Of a stretch of DNA of 42,343 nucleotides, positions 6,708-15,290 are shown piece after piece (the first letter of the stretch is position 1; each line of letters begins with the position of its first letter). Both the position numbers and the translations under genes were made by a program. The DNA is taken from NCBI GenBank assembly GCA_947490145.1, contig CANLGD010000020.1:1-42343 (forward strand), read 5' to 3'. The notes under the pieces are model-generated. The model saw nothing but the letters and a program-made list of their open reading frames with translations, did not search any database and was not told the DNA's origin. This stretch comes from Flavobacteriia bacterium. Lineage in GTDB: Bacteria; Bacteroidota; Bacteroidia; Flavobacteriales_D; Crocinitomicaceae.

Positions 6708-7487
6708 TTATTCGTGAATGTGATCAAAAACAAATCCATCGTGAAAATCATTCGCCATTTGTGTAGCCAAAGTTCCTGGCATCATAATCATGCTAGTTCC
6801 TGAGCAACTTCCTGATGTGCACCAAGTCATAGCTGTATTAACATTAAAATGTACTTCGCTATTTTTGTTTGGAGAAATAGTTAAATTATTATCTGTAAAT
6901 AAGACCGTTTTTGTTTCAACAGTGTTGTTGGTTCCAGAAAAACCTCCTAAGTGAAAAGCAAAATCTCCCATTGCGGCATTTGGAGAAACTCCTTCAGCTT
7001 TAATCATGACATATCCAGAATTCCAGGTCCAAAACATATTATTTACAATTGACAAAGCTCCAGATTGAGCTCCAGAAACGTTACGTAAACTGTCAACACC
7101 AAGTGTATATTGCATTTCGGTATATTCTCCAACTGGAATTGAACCTAATTGTAGATATGCGGAACTTGCATTAGATAAATCAACTAAAAAATAACTTTCT
7201 GGGTGAATCCACCAAGTTCCATCAGCTTTTTTCATTTTGAAATTTGAAATATAATATTTGTAAGTCGAAAATTTCATTGAATCACCATTCATTGGATGAA
7301 CATAAAACGTATCTAATTTAAATGCTTCAGTATTCATTCCGAAAGTATGTTCTAAATTAATTGCAACTGTTCCTGTTGTTGAAGTAGGTGTTTCTTCTAC
7401 AGGTTTAACTTCTTCTTTTTTACAAGAAGCCAATAATAATGTGATTGCACTAAATGCAATGATTGTATTTTTAAAATTTGTTTTCAT
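6708..7487 (-). CDS. MbnP-like copper-associated lipoprotein
   Basis: A 259-residue lipoprotein (LLLASC, acylated Cys22, then KKEE). The body fits the MbnP-like family: an opening strand with VAINLEHTFG, then STYKYYISNFKMKK, ESYFLVDLSN, GEYTEMQYTLGVD, the conserved aromatic stretch MFWTWNSGY at 151-159, and FAFHLGGFSGTNN. The C-terminus is rich in possible metal ligands (H249, H256, H258 in FHDGFVFDHIHE) and two cysteines lie close together (C223, C228). In methanotrophs MbnP binds copper after its partner MbnH turns a tryptophan into kynurenine. Several Trp (W92, W93, W153, W155, W222) are available here, and the di-heme partner gene follows 70 bases downstream. I infer copper binding or delivery at the periplasmic face of a membrane. 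The family call is firm; which Trp is modified, if any, cannot be seen. Confidence 0.8.
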   Translation of the reverse strand: MKTNFKNTIIAFSAITLLLASCKKEEVKPVEETPTSTTGTVAINLEHTFGMNTEAFKLDTFYVHPMNGDSMKFSTYKYYISNFKMKKADGTWWIHPESYFLVDLSNASSAYLQLGSIPVGEYTEMQYTLGVDSLRNVSGAQSGALSIVNNMFWTWNSGYVMIKAEGVSPNAAMGDFAFHLGGFSGTNNTVETKTVLFTDNNLTISPNKNSEVHFNVNTAMTWCTSGSCSGTSMIMMPGTLATQMANDFHDGFVFDHIHE

Positions 7488-7542
7488 ATTTTTTAAATTA
7501 TTTATCCGCTAAGCGGGATTTTTTTTAATATTTTATTAATTT

Positions 7543-7950
7543 TTATTGAGGCAAACAAACAACGTTTACTTCTTTGATTTCATGGTTTCCTTCGTGATCT
7601 TTTGTAACATCAATTTTTGCTTTCACAATTGTTGTATCTAAAACATTATTTACCCAATGTTCATGAAAATTGTATGAACTTGAATGTACATCATAAGTAA
7701 CTGTTTTTAATACTGCATTCGTACTTGTGTTAATATACGAAATGGTATAACCATGTAATTCTGTTGATCCTGAAATAGTTCCTTCAATATGAAGTTCATC
7801 GTTAAAAACAATAGTGTCAGAAGATGAAGGTTCCGTAACATTTATTGTTGCAGTGACAACTTCGTCAACTACTTCTTCTTTTTTACATGAAATAACGGTT
7901 AAGCTTAGAGTTAAAAAGAAAGCTAATTTATATAAATTTGATTTTGACAT
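7543..7950 (-). CDS. His-rich small lipoprotein in copper cluster
   Basis: A 135-residue lipoprotein (TVISC, acylated Cys22, KKEE). After a linker the protein forms a single domain with a beta-sandwich look (DTIVFNDELHIEGTISGS, ELHGYTISYIN). Histidines are at 54, 66, 89, 96, 98, 119 and 123, including NFHEHW and KDHEGNHE. This resembles DUF4625-like lipoproteins of the phylum, but I am not certain of the family. The clustering with MbnP-like and di-heme genes and the His content suggest metal binding. It starts three bases after the stop of the upstream outer-membrane gene, so the two are surely co-transcribed. Confidence 0.7.
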   Translation of the reverse strand: MSKSNLYKLAFFLTLSLTVISCKKEEVVDEVVTATINVTEPSSSDTIVFNDELHIEGTISGSTELHGYTISYINTSTNAVLKTVTYDVHSSSYNFHEHWVNNVLDTTIVKAKIDVTKDHEGNHEIKEVNVVCLPQ

Positions 7951-7953
7951 GAT

Positions 7954-8862
7954 TTATTTTTTTGATATAAAGTAATTAATTGATAAGCGAAATGCTGCTT
8001 TTTGAACAACATATCCTTGGTTTAAATTTTGGGTGATCGGCATTAAAAGTTGTGTCGATAAACCCCAAGACTTATAAAGGAAAAACATTGAAAATTGTCC
8101 ATTTAAAACATTTCCACCGTTAAATGTGTCTTCAGAAAGTTGTCCATTTTTTATGTCTTGCCAATTGTGATTGAAATTTATCCCAAGTTGCGGGATAATT
8201 TTAAAATTTTCATTCACTGATATTCTATAAAAGAATAAATTAGTTGAACTGAAGGCATTTCCAAAACGATATAAAAATTTATTTTCCGTTTTTAAAGTAA
8301 AACTCGATTCATTTTGAAAACCAAAAGCCCTGAATTGAATTGAATAATTTACATTTGCAATGTAATCAAACGCTCCAGTTCCAGGCAGCATATTTGTTTC
8401 AAAGAAATTCAATTTTTGTGAAAGTCCAGTTGGGAATTTCACACCAAGACCAAATGTTCCAGCTTGTTTGAACTTTTTTGAAAGAGAATCAGTGTTATCA
8501 ACAAAAACAAAATTTGAAATCAGAGAAATATCTCCAAGTCCTCTGATTTTTGTAGTTCCAGAAGAATCTTGCTTTGAATTGTAAACATAAGGAACAAATG
8601 CCATTAATTGAATTCGTTTATTCAATCGATATCTACCATTAAATTCAAGATTTGAAAACTGTTCTTTTGAAGAATTTCTACTTTTTATGTGAGCATCTTG
8701 ACTCTCAAATAAACGTGAATTTGTTCTCAATCCTAAAACATGGTATTTACTATTTGGCAACATTCCAAGTGAAAATGAACTTGCAGCACAGCCACAAATA
8801 TCACAACAATAAGCTAGACTTGATAACAAGACAAAACTTATCCATAAATGAAATTTTATCAT
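7954..8862 (-). CDS. Outer-membrane beta-barrel-like protein with N-terminal CCDICGC cluster
   Basis: I choose the ATG at 8862 rather than the one at 8907, because MIKFHLWISFVLLSSLAYC forms a normal signal peptide and the longer start would put 15 extra residues in front of it. The mature protein begins with a Cys cluster, CCDICGCAASSFSLGML, followed by about 270 residues of alternating hydrophobic strands ending in an aromatic-rich strand (AFRLSINYFISKK), as in small outer-membrane channels. Similar CDICGC-headed proteins occur widely in Bacteroidota and are often annotated only as transporter or hypothetical. The Cys cluster at the mature N-terminus is a likely soft-metal site. Its place next to MbnP-like and di-heme genes makes copper the best candidate. 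Confidence 0.75.
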   Translation of the reverse strand: MIKFHLWISFVLLSSLAYCCDICGCAASSFSLGMLPNSKYHVLGLRTNSRLFESQDAHIKSRNSSKEQFSNLEFNGRYRLNKRIQLMAFVPYVYNSKQDSSGTTKIRGLGDISLISNFVFVDNTDSLSKKFKQAGTFGLGVKFPTGLSQKLNFFETNMLPGTGAFDYIANVNYSIQFRAFGFQNESSFTLKTENKFLYRFGNAFSSTNLFFYRISVNENFKIIPQLGINFNHNWQDIKNGQLSEDTFNGGNVLNGQFSMFFLYKSWGLSTQLLMPITQNLNQGYVVQKAAFRLSINYFISKK

Positions 8863-9176
8863 TTTGAATTGATTATAACTTAAAAATAACACCAAATTAA
8901 TAATCAAAATAAAAAAATTAATATTTTCAATTACCTCAGTAAAACTGAATAAGTAAATTTAGAAAAATGATTAAAGTTGATAGATTTATTTAAGTCTAAG
9001 TTGTTTGTTTTTAGTAATTAATATTAGTTTATTTGAGTAATCACATATCTAAAACTGATATTAATTTTTTATAAGGTACATCTTTTAATAGAAAACGATA
9101 AATTCTATGTTTTCTATGTTCCTTTGTGGTGAAAAAAGAGTGCTTTAAATTTTGATTACTTAAATAGATTTAATTA
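8863..9176. other. Intergenic region inside the copper cluster
   Basis: About 310 very AT-rich bases separate the small Cys/Met gene from the rest of the cluster. No gene is visible. Around 9104-9131 there is a short degenerate duplication of TCTATGT next to TTCCTTTGTGGTG, of the sort seen as dispersed intergenic debris in this phylum. No exact TAnnTTTG box lies within 60 bases of the downstream start at 8862. Confidence 0.5.
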
Positions 9177-9557
9177 TTAAATCGTTGGAGGATGGAAAAT
9201 TTCATTAGATTTCCCTGCAGAGAAAATTGCTTTATATGCAAATTCTTCCTTTTCTTTCAAATTTTTGAAATTAGGAACGAATTCAACGATAAAATCAGCA
9301 ACAAAAAAGTGAACTTTTTCTAAATTCTGAAATGGATTAGATTTATTGTTATGATTTTGTTCTTTTTGTTCTAATTTTTTTAATTGTTTGGATAAATAAC
9401 ATTTACCATCACAATTCATCATTGGTTTTGCTTTGTTTTCACATTTTTCAGCAGCAATTTCACTTTGATTTACATAAAACCATGTTTGCCACGAAAAAGA
9501 AGCAATGTCTTTCGCTAAAAGGCTTACGATTGTTAATATGAATAAAATTCTATACAA
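9177..9557 (-). CDS. Small membrane-anchored or exported Cys/Met-rich protein, probable metal binding
   Basis: A 126-residue protein starting with a non-AUG codon: TTG at 9557 is the only plausible start, as no ATG occurs before residue 46. The first 20 residues form a hydrophobic segment (ILFILTIVSLLA). The core holds a compact ligand set, C39, M46, M47, C49 and C53, in KPMMNCDGKCYLSKQLKK, followed by a charged coiled stretch and a C-terminal HPP. Small Bacteroidota proteins with a C-x-GKC-hL-x-KQL core are found near metal genes. It heads the copper cluster on the same strand and has its own -7 box only seven bases upstream of the start codon. Copper binding is inferred from ligands and context. 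Confidence 0.65.
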   Translation of the reverse strand: MYRILFILTIVSLLAKDIASFSWQTWFYVNQSEIAAEKCENKAKPMMNCDGKCYLSKQLKKLEQKEQNHNNKSNPFQNLEKVHFFVADFIVEFVPNFKNLKEKEEFAYKAIFSAGKSNEIFHPPTI

Positions 9558-9564
9558 AGTGATG

Positions 9565-9572
9565 CAAAGGTA
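9565..9572 (-). promoter_or_regulatory. -7 box TACCTTTG of small Cys/Met gene
   Basis: An exact TAnnTTTG match on the minus strand, seven bases before the TTG start at 9557. If used, the transcript would have almost no leader. No clear -33 TTTG was found at the usual spacing. Confidence 0.45.
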
Positions 9573-9611
9573 TATATAAAAGTGAAGAGTTAAAAATTAA
9601 AAATAGTATTA

Positions 9612-12056
9612 TTAATATAGACTTGGAAATTTATTTGGATTGCTTTCCGCCATAATCGCACAAACTTTTTCAACAATATCATCAATACTTGGTTTTGAGA
9701 AATAATCTCCATCCGTTCCATACGGAGGACGATGATCTTTTGCGCTTAAAGTTTCTGGAGCAGAATCTAAGTGGAAATAAGCTTTTTGTTCCACAATGAT
9801 TTTGTCTAACATGTAAGCTGTTGCACCAGAACTGACATCTTCATCAACGATTAAAAGTCTATTTGTTTTCTCTAAAGATTTTTTGATCGAATGATTTAAA
9901 TCAAATGGAATCAGTGTTTGAACATCAATTAACTCAACAGAAATATTCATTTCGTTTAAAATATTTACTGCTTGTTCGCACAAATTAAAAGTTGAACCAT
10001 AGGAAACCAACGTAATATCCGAGCCAGTTTTTACGGTTTCAGTAATTCCCAATTGCGTTTTAAATTCTCCCATATTTGTTGGGAATTTTTCTTTTGTTCT
10101 ATATCCATTTAAAGGTTCAATCACCAAAGCTGGTTCGTCTCCTTCAAGCAAAGTATTGTAAAATCCAGCAGCTTTTGTCATGTTTCTTGGAACACACACG
10201 TAAATTCCACGAATTGCGTTAATAATCATTCCCATAGGAGAACCACTGTGCCAAATTCCTTCCAAACGATGTCCTCGAGTGCTAATAATTAAAGGAGCTT
10301 TTTGTCCACCTTTTGTTCTATATTGTACTGTCGCCAAATCGTCTGACATGACTTGTATTGCGTAAAGCAAATAATCTAAGTATTGAATTTCAGCAATTGG
10401 ACGTAAACCTCTCATTGCCATTCCAATTCCTTGACCAATAATGGTGCATTCACGAATTCCAACATCAGAAACACGCAATTCACCAAAAACTTCTTGCATT
10501 CCTTCTAAACTTTGGTTTACACCTCCGATTTTTCCAGCATCTTCACCAAAAATCAATGTTTGTGGGTATTTTTCAAAAATCGTTTTGAAATTATCTCTTA
10601 AAATAATTCGACCGTCTTCTAATTTATTGTCTTCTCCGTACGTTGGTTCAACACCTTGAATTTTTACGGCATTAAAAGCTGATTCTGAATGTAAATGAGA
10701 ACTATATCTTAACTCGTTTTGCTTAATTTTTGCTTTGATCCAAACTGAAAGTGATGCTTTTGAAGAAATGGACTCTTTAGAAATTAATCTTAAAACCTTT
10801 CTTGCAACAATTAAAATATCTTTTCTAATTGGGTCCATTGATTTGTGTAAAAAACTAATCTCATTTTGAATTAATTCACTGAAATTTGATTCAGACTTTA
10901 CTATTTCTAAAAGTGAGATTAATTCATTTAAATCGATTTTAATTTCTTCAGTTAAGTTTTTCCAAGCAATATTTTTATCATTCTTAACTTCTATTTTTGC
11001 TTCTTTTTCAAGATTTTCTAATTCACCTGTAGTCGCAAGCGAATTTCCATCGACAGAAAATGCTACAATCCATTGTTTGAATTTAGAAATACAATCGTAT
11101 TCAGCTTCCCAATTTAAACGTTCAGCAGACTTGTATCTCTCGTGCGAACCTGAAGTTGAATGTCCTTGTGGTTGATTAACTTCTTGAACGTGAACCAAAA
11201 CTGGAACATGTTCTTCACGAGCAATCTTGACTGCTTTTTCATACGTTTGAACTAAATGAGCATAATCCCAACCTTTTGTAATAAATATTTCATAACCTGG
11301 TTTCCCCTCAGTTCGTTGCATTCCTGCTAAAGCCTCAGAAATTGAACCTTTGGTAGTTTGTTTATCCCTTGAAACTGAAATACCAAATCCATCGTCCCAA
11401 ACAGACATTACCATTGGGACTTGTAAAACTCCGGCTGCATTTATGGTTTCCCAAAATGGACCTTCAGAAGTACTTGCGTCGCCAATCGTTCCAAAAGCAA
11501 CCTCATTTCCACCATTGGTAAATTTTTTAAATTCTTCTAAGTCTTTTAATGTTGGATGATTTTTATATATTTTTGAGGCTTGAGCCAAACCTAATAATCT
11601 TGGCATTTGTCCTGCTGTTGGTGAAATATCAGCAGAAGAATTCTTTTGATTCATTAAATTTTTCCAGTTTCCTTCTGAATCAAGGTTTCTAGTACCATAA
11701 TGTCCACCCATTTGACGTCCAGCCGACATTGGTTCTAAAACTTCATCCGTATGTCCATACAATCCAGCGAAATATTGCTGAATTGTCAATTCTCCGATTG
11801 CAAACATAAAAGTTTGATCTCGGTAATATCCAGAACGGAAATCTCCATTTTGAAATTGTTTTGCCAAAGCAATTTGTGCTAATTCCTTTCCATCACCAAA
11901 AATTCCAAACTTTGCTTTTCCAGAAAGTACCTCTCTCCTACCTAATAGTGACGTTTCTCTGGATAAACATGCTAATTTATAGTCATTTAGAACTTCTTTT
12001 TTGAAAGTTTCAAAGTCAATTTGTATTGTTTCTAATGTTAATGAATCTTTTGGCAT
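9612..12056 (-). CDS. Fused E1 alpha/beta 2-oxoacid dehydrogenase (branched-chain/pyruvate type)
   Basis: I take the ATG at 12056 (814 residues); an in-frame TTG at 12077 overlaps the -7 box and is unlikely. The N-terminal half is an E1 alpha module with YYRDQTFMFAIG, MSAGRQMGGHYG and the thiamine-diphosphate region FGTIGDASTSEGPFWE then WDDGFGISVSRD. A charged linker follows at roughly 330-460. The C-terminal half is an E1 beta module (ILRDNFKTIF, FGEDAGKIGGVNQ, EIQYLDYLLYAIQVMSDD, STRGHRLEGIWHSGSPMG, LIDVQTLIPFD). The enzyme performs thiamine-dependent decarboxylation of a 2-oxoacid and passes the acyl group to an E2 lipoyl enzyme. Single-chain fusions of this kind are common in Bacteroidota. 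E2 and E3 are not in the window, so pyruvate versus branched-chain substrate is open. Confidence 0.88.
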   Translation of the reverse strand: MPKDSLTLETIQIDFETFKKEVLNDYKLACLSRETSLLGRREVLSGKAKFGIFGDGKELAQIALAKQFQNGDFRSGYYRDQTFMFAIGELTIQQYFAGLYGHTDEVLEPMSAGRQMGGHYGTRNLDSEGNWKNLMNQKNSSADISPTAGQMPRLLGLAQASKIYKNHPTLKDLEEFKKFTNGGNEVAFGTIGDASTSEGPFWETINAAGVLQVPMVMSVWDDGFGISVSRDKQTTKGSISEALAGMQRTEGKPGYEIFITKGWDYAHLVQTYEKAVKIAREEHVPVLVHVQEVNQPQGHSTSGSHERYKSAERLNWEAEYDCISKFKQWIVAFSVDGNSLATTGELENLEKEAKIEVKNDKNIAWKNLTEEIKIDLNELISLLEIVKSESNFSELIQNEISFLHKSMDPIRKDILIVARKVLRLISKESISSKASLSVWIKAKIKQNELRYSSHLHSESAFNAVKIQGVEPTYGEDNKLEDGRIILRDNFKTIFEKYPQTLIFGEDAGKIGGVNQSLEGMQEVFGELRVSDVGIRECTIIGQGIGMAMRGLRPIAEIQYLDYLLYAIQVMSDDLATVQYRTKGGQKAPLIISTRGHRLEGIWHSGSPMGMIINAIRGIYVCVPRNMTKAAGFYNTLLEGDEPALVIEPLNGYRTKEKFPTNMGEFKTQLGITETVKTGSDITLVSYGSTFNLCEQAVNILNEMNISVELIDVQTLIPFDLNHSIKKSLEKTNRLLIVDEDVSSGATAYMLDKIIVEQKAYFHLDSAPETLSAKDHRPPYGTDGDYFSKPSIDDIVEKVCAIMAESNPNKFPSLY

Positions 12057-12074
12057 AGCTGGATTTTTGAAGTG

Positions 12075-12082
12075 CAAATATA
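12075..12082 (-). promoter_or_regulatory. -7 box TATATTTG of the E1 gene
   Basis: An exact TAnnTTTG match on the minus strand, 18 bases before the ATG at 12056. It supports that ATG as the real start, since the upstream TTG would lie inside the promoter. Confidence 0.5.
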
Positions 12083-12268
12083 AGAATTTTTAAGATGAAA
12101 CCATAAATAATTACTTAAAAAAGGTCCTACGCTACTGTGAACAAAAAATAAATTCAGCAGAGAATAAATCAACTAAAACAAAATTCTAATACAAATCGTA
12201 AATGTTAAAAAAGTTAAATCACTTAAAATTAGGTATTTAAAATAAATTAATAAAATAAAATAAAAATA

Positions 12269-12301
12269 TTTGCTATTTTGTTTAATCTTTTAGTACATTT
12301 G
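12269..12301 (+). promoter_or_regulatory. Bacteroidota-type promoter of the ECF sigma gene
   Basis: TTTG at 12269-12272 and TACATTTG at 12294-12301 are separated by 21 bases, close to the -33/-7 layout of this phylum. The leader to the ATG at 12352 would be about 45 bases. Confidence 0.5.
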
Positions 12302-12351
12302 TTAAACAAAATGGCAAAACAGCCAAATAATTACATTTAAAAACAGCACAT

Positions 12352-12864
12352 ATGTCAACTTTAGAATTTAATGATGCATTGGTGAATTTGGAGCAATATT
12401 TAAAATCATTTGCTTACAATTACACACGCAATAAAGATGATGCGGAGGATTTAACGCAAGAAACGATGTTGAAAGCATTAAAGTATAGAAATCAATATAT
12501 GCCGCAAACTAATTTCAAGGCTTGGGTGTTTACGATAATGAGAAATGTTTTTATAAATCAATACCGAAGAAAAGTAAAATCGGGTACTATTTTTGATTCT
12601 TCCAAAGATTCTTACTTGCTGTCAAACGCAACTGAGAATCATGAAAATCCTACGAACTATATGCTTGGTAAAGATTTAAATAAATCAATTAATTCACTTG
12701 ATGAGGATTATAAAAAACCTTTTAAAATGCATTTTGAGGGATTCAAATATCAAGAAATTTCTGATAATTTAAAAATTCCAATTGGGACTGTAAAAAGTAG
12801 AATTTTTATTGCTAGAAAAAAATTAATGAATTTATTGCCAGATTATAATTATCTTGCAAACTGA
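12352..12864 (+). CDS. ECF (sigma70-family) RNA polymerase sigma factor
   Basis: 170 residues with the normal ECF layout. Region 2 is at about 10-80 (YLKSFAYNYTRNKDDAEDLTQETMLKALKY, then NFKAWVFTIMRNVFINQYRR), where DAEDLTQE binds core polymerase and WVFTIMRN recognises the -10 element. Region 4 is at about 115-165 (LDEDYKKPFKMHFEGFKYQEIS, then IPIGTVKSRIFIARKKLM), a helix-turn-helix. There is no anti-sigma gene beside it. It lies 90 bases upstream of crtI on the same strand; crtI keeps its own -7 box. A light or singlet-oxygen response is plausible by comparison with carotenoid clusters elsewhere, but nothing here proves that it controls the crt genes. Confidence 0.9.
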   Translation: MSTLEFNDALVNLEQYLKSFAYNYTRNKDDAEDLTQETMLKALKYRNQYMPQTNFKAWVFTIMRNVFINQYRRKVKSGTIFDSSKDSYLLSNATENHENPTNYMLGKDLNKSINSLDEDYKKPFKMHFEGFKYQEISDNLKIPIGTVKSRIFIARKKLMNLLPDYNYLAN

Positions 12865-12882
12865 AATGTAGGTGAATTTTTG

Positions 12883-12890
12883 TATTTTTG
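12883..12890 (+). promoter_or_regulatory. -7 box TATTTTTG upstream of crtI
   Basis: Exact TAnnTTTG match between the sigma gene and crtI, leaving a leader of about 60 bases. No matching -33 TTTG at normal spacing, which would be expected if an alternative sigma factor or activator is needed. Confidence 0.4.
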
Positions 12891-12954
12891 TTTAAAAATT
12901 TAATTTTGATTAAATTGAATAACCAATAATCATAATTCCGAGAACAAAAAATAA

Positions 12955-14442
12955 ATGAAAAAAAAAATAAACATTTTAGGATCTGGCATAGCAAGTTTAT
13001 CTTGCGCAAGTTTTCTAGCAAAAGCGGGTCATGATGTTACTATTTTTGAGAAAAACGAAACAATTGGAGGTCGAGCTAGGCAATTTCAAGCTGAAGGATT
13101 CACCTTCGACATGGGGCCATCCTGGTATTGGATGCCAGACGTATTTGAGCAATTTTACAATAAATTCGGGCATACAAGTTCAGACTTTTATGAACTAGTT
13201 CGGTTGGATCCATCGTACAGAATTTTTTGGGAAGGAGAATCTTTTTCAGATGTTCCAGCAAAATTAGAAGATTTTTATGCTTGGTTTGAATCCATGGAAA
13301 AAGGAGCGGGTGAATCATTACGAAAATTCCTTCACGAGGCAGCTTATAAGTATGATGTTGGAATAAACGACTTGGTTTACAAGCCAAGTTTGAAATGGTC
13401 AGAATTCGCAGACATGAGAATATTAAAAGGATTGTTTAAAATGCACCTTACGTCTTCATTCTCAACCTATATAAGAAAATATTTTAAAAACCCTAGAATT
13501 TTATCAATTTTAGAATTTCCAATTTTGTTTTTGGGTGCAATGCCAAAAGACACACCAGCACTTTATTCTTTAATGAATTATGCCGATATTGAACTTGGAA
13601 CTTGGTACCCGCAAGGCGGAATGTTTAAAATTATTGAAGCTTTTGAAAAGATTGCCAAGGAAAATGGTGTAAAGTTTAAAACAGAAAATGAAGTTACAGG
13701 ATTTACTTTTGAGAGCGAAAATCGTGCTTCAAAATTAAAAACAAATGAAGGGGAGTTTGTTGCAGATTATTTTGTTTCTGGTGCAGATTATCATCATACT
13801 GATAAAGTTTTACTTCCTGAAAAATCAAATTATTCGGAAGAATATTGGGACAAAAGAAAAATGGCTCCCTCATCCCTACTTTTCTATGTTGGTGTAGATA
13901 AAAAAATTCCAAATCTTTTACATCACAATTTATTTTTTGATGAATCTTTTGAAAATCACGCTATAGAAATTTACCAAAATCCTTCGTGGCCAAAAGCTCC
14001 TCTGTTTTATGTTTGTTGTCCATCAAAAACAGACTCAAGCGTTGCTCCAAAAGGCCAAGAGAATTTATTTTTTCTTGTACCACTTGCTCCAAATTTACAA
14101 GATTCAGAAGAAAAAAGAAATGAGTATTTCGAAATTTTATTGAAAAGATTGGAACAAAAAACTGGAATTTCTATCAAAGAATCAATAATTTACCAAAGAA
14201 GTTACTGCATCGATGATTTCAAAAATGACTATCATGCATACAAGGGAAATGCATACGGATTAGCAAATACCTTAATGCAGACCGCAATTTTAAAGCCCAG
14301 ACTAAAGAGTAAAAAGTTGAAAAATGTATTTTATACAGGACAACTAACAGTTCCGGGGCCAGGAGTTCCGCCGTCTATCATCTCAGGAGAAGTGGTGGCA
14401 AAAGAAGTTCTGAAACAAATTGAAAAAGACAATAAAAAATAG
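12955..14442 (+). CDS. crtI: Phytoene desaturase
   Basis: 495 residues of the CrtI family. The N-terminal FAD site is ILGSGIASLSCASFLAKAGH followed by TIFEKNETIGGRARQF; the substrate region begins FTFDMGPSWYWMPDVFE. The C-terminal family signature is FYTGQLTVPGPGVPPSIISG, which packs against FAD. The enzyme introduces double bases into phytoene to give neurosporene or lycopene at the membrane. It heads a tight series: crtB starts 11 bases after the stop. Lycopene cyclase, hydroxylase and crtE are absent from the window, so the final pigment cannot be told. Confidence 0.93.
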   Translation: MKKKINILGSGIASLSCASFLAKAGHDVTIFEKNETIGGRARQFQAEGFTFDMGPSWYWMPDVFEQFYNKFGHTSSDFYELVRLDPSYRIFWEGESFSDVPAKLEDFYAWFESMEKGAGESLRKFLHEAAYKYDVGINDLVYKPSLKWSEFADMRILKGLFKMHLTSSFSTYIRKYFKNPRILSILEFPILFLGAMPKDTPALYSLMNYADIELGTWYPQGGMFKIIEAFEKIAKENGVKFKTENEVTGFTFESENRASKLKTNEGEFVADYFVSGADYHHTDKVLLPEKSNYSEEYWDKRKMAPSSLLFYVGVDKKIPNLLHHNLFFDESFENHAIEIYQNPSWPKAPLFYVCCPSKTDSSVAPKGQENLFFLVPLAPNLQDSEEKRNEYFEILLKRLEQKTGISIKESIIYQRSYCIDDFKNDYHAYKGNAYGLANTLMQTAILKPRLKSKKLKNVFYTGQLTVPGPGVPPSIISGEVVAKEVLKQIEKDNKK

Positions 14443-14453
14443 TAAAATCGTAT

Positions 14454-15290
14454 ATGAAAGATATTTTTGACACTTTGTCTCATGATATGAGCATGATGAC
14501 GACCAAAAAATACAGCACATCTTTTTCTTTGGGAATCAGTTTTTTGAGTAAAGATTTACACAAGCCAATATACGCTATCTATGGCTTTGTTCGTTTCGCA
14601 GATGAAATTGTTGATTCTTTTCATGGTTTTGATAAAGATAGTCTTTTGGCTGACTTCAGAAAGCAAACATTTGAAGCTTTGGACAAAGGAGTTTCCTTAA
14701 ACCCAATTTTAAATTCATTCCAATGGGCGGTAAAAAAATTCAATATTGACTATCAATTAATAGATACATTTTTAAAGTCCATGGAAATGGATTTGGACAA
14801 AAAAGCGTATGACGAATCAAAATATAAAGAATACATACTTGGCTCCGCTGAAGTTGTTGGTTTGATGTGCTTGAAAATTTTTGTCCGTGGAGAAGAAGAA
14901 TTGTATCAACAATTAGCAGAATCTGCAATGAAACTAGGATCTGCCTTTCAAAAAATAAACTTTTTAAGAGATTTAAAAGCAGATTATCATGAATTAGGAC
15001 GCACATATTTCCCAGGCATCGATTTGAAAAAATTTAATGACACTGTAAAAAAGGAAATTGAAAAGGATATTGAACAAGATTTTTTAGCAGGATATGAAGG
15101 AATTAAAAAACTTCCAAAAGACGCTCGTTTTGGAGTATACATGGCTTATGTTTATTACTTTAAGCTCTTTAAGAAAATTAAGAATACTGGTTCTGAGGTT
15201 ATTTTAAATAAAAGAATTCGTATTCCCAACAACAAGAAATATTCTTTGTTTGTATTTTCGTACCTTCGCCACAATTTAAATATGATATAA
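14454..15290 (+). CDS. crtB: Phytoene synthase
   Basis: 278 residues of the squalene/phytoene synthase family. Both Asp-rich magnesium sites are visible: FADEIVDSF near residue 57 and NFLRDLKADYHELGRTYFP near residue 170. SFSLGISFLSKDLHKPIYAIYGFVR before the first site is typical of CrtB. It condenses two geranylgeranyl diphosphates to phytoene, the substrate of the preceding crtI product. The stop TAA at 15288-15290 is followed immediately by the ATG of idi, so the two are translationally coupled. Confidence 0.93.
   Translation: MKDIFDTLSHDMSMMTTKKYSTSFSLGISFLSKDLHKPIYAIYGFVRFADEIVDSFHGFDKDSLLADFRKQTFEALDKGVSLNPILNSFQWAVKKFNIDYQLIDTFLKSMEMDLDKKAYDESKYKEYILGSAEVVGLMCLKIFVRGEEELYQQLAESAMKLGSAFQKINFLRDLKADYHELGRTYFPGIDLKKFNDTVKKEIEKDIEQDFLAGYEGIKKLPKDARFGVYMAYVYYFKLFKKIKNTGSEVILNKRIRIPNNKKYSLFVFSYLRHNLNMI

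Noticed and set aside
7504-7526. Hairpin CCGC-TAA-GCGG followed by T-run on the plus strand, between the MbnP-like and His-rich lipoprotein genes
   Set aside because: Terminator polarity is plus-strand but no plus-strand gene reads into it. On the minus strand the T-run precedes the stem, so it is not a terminator for the cluster.
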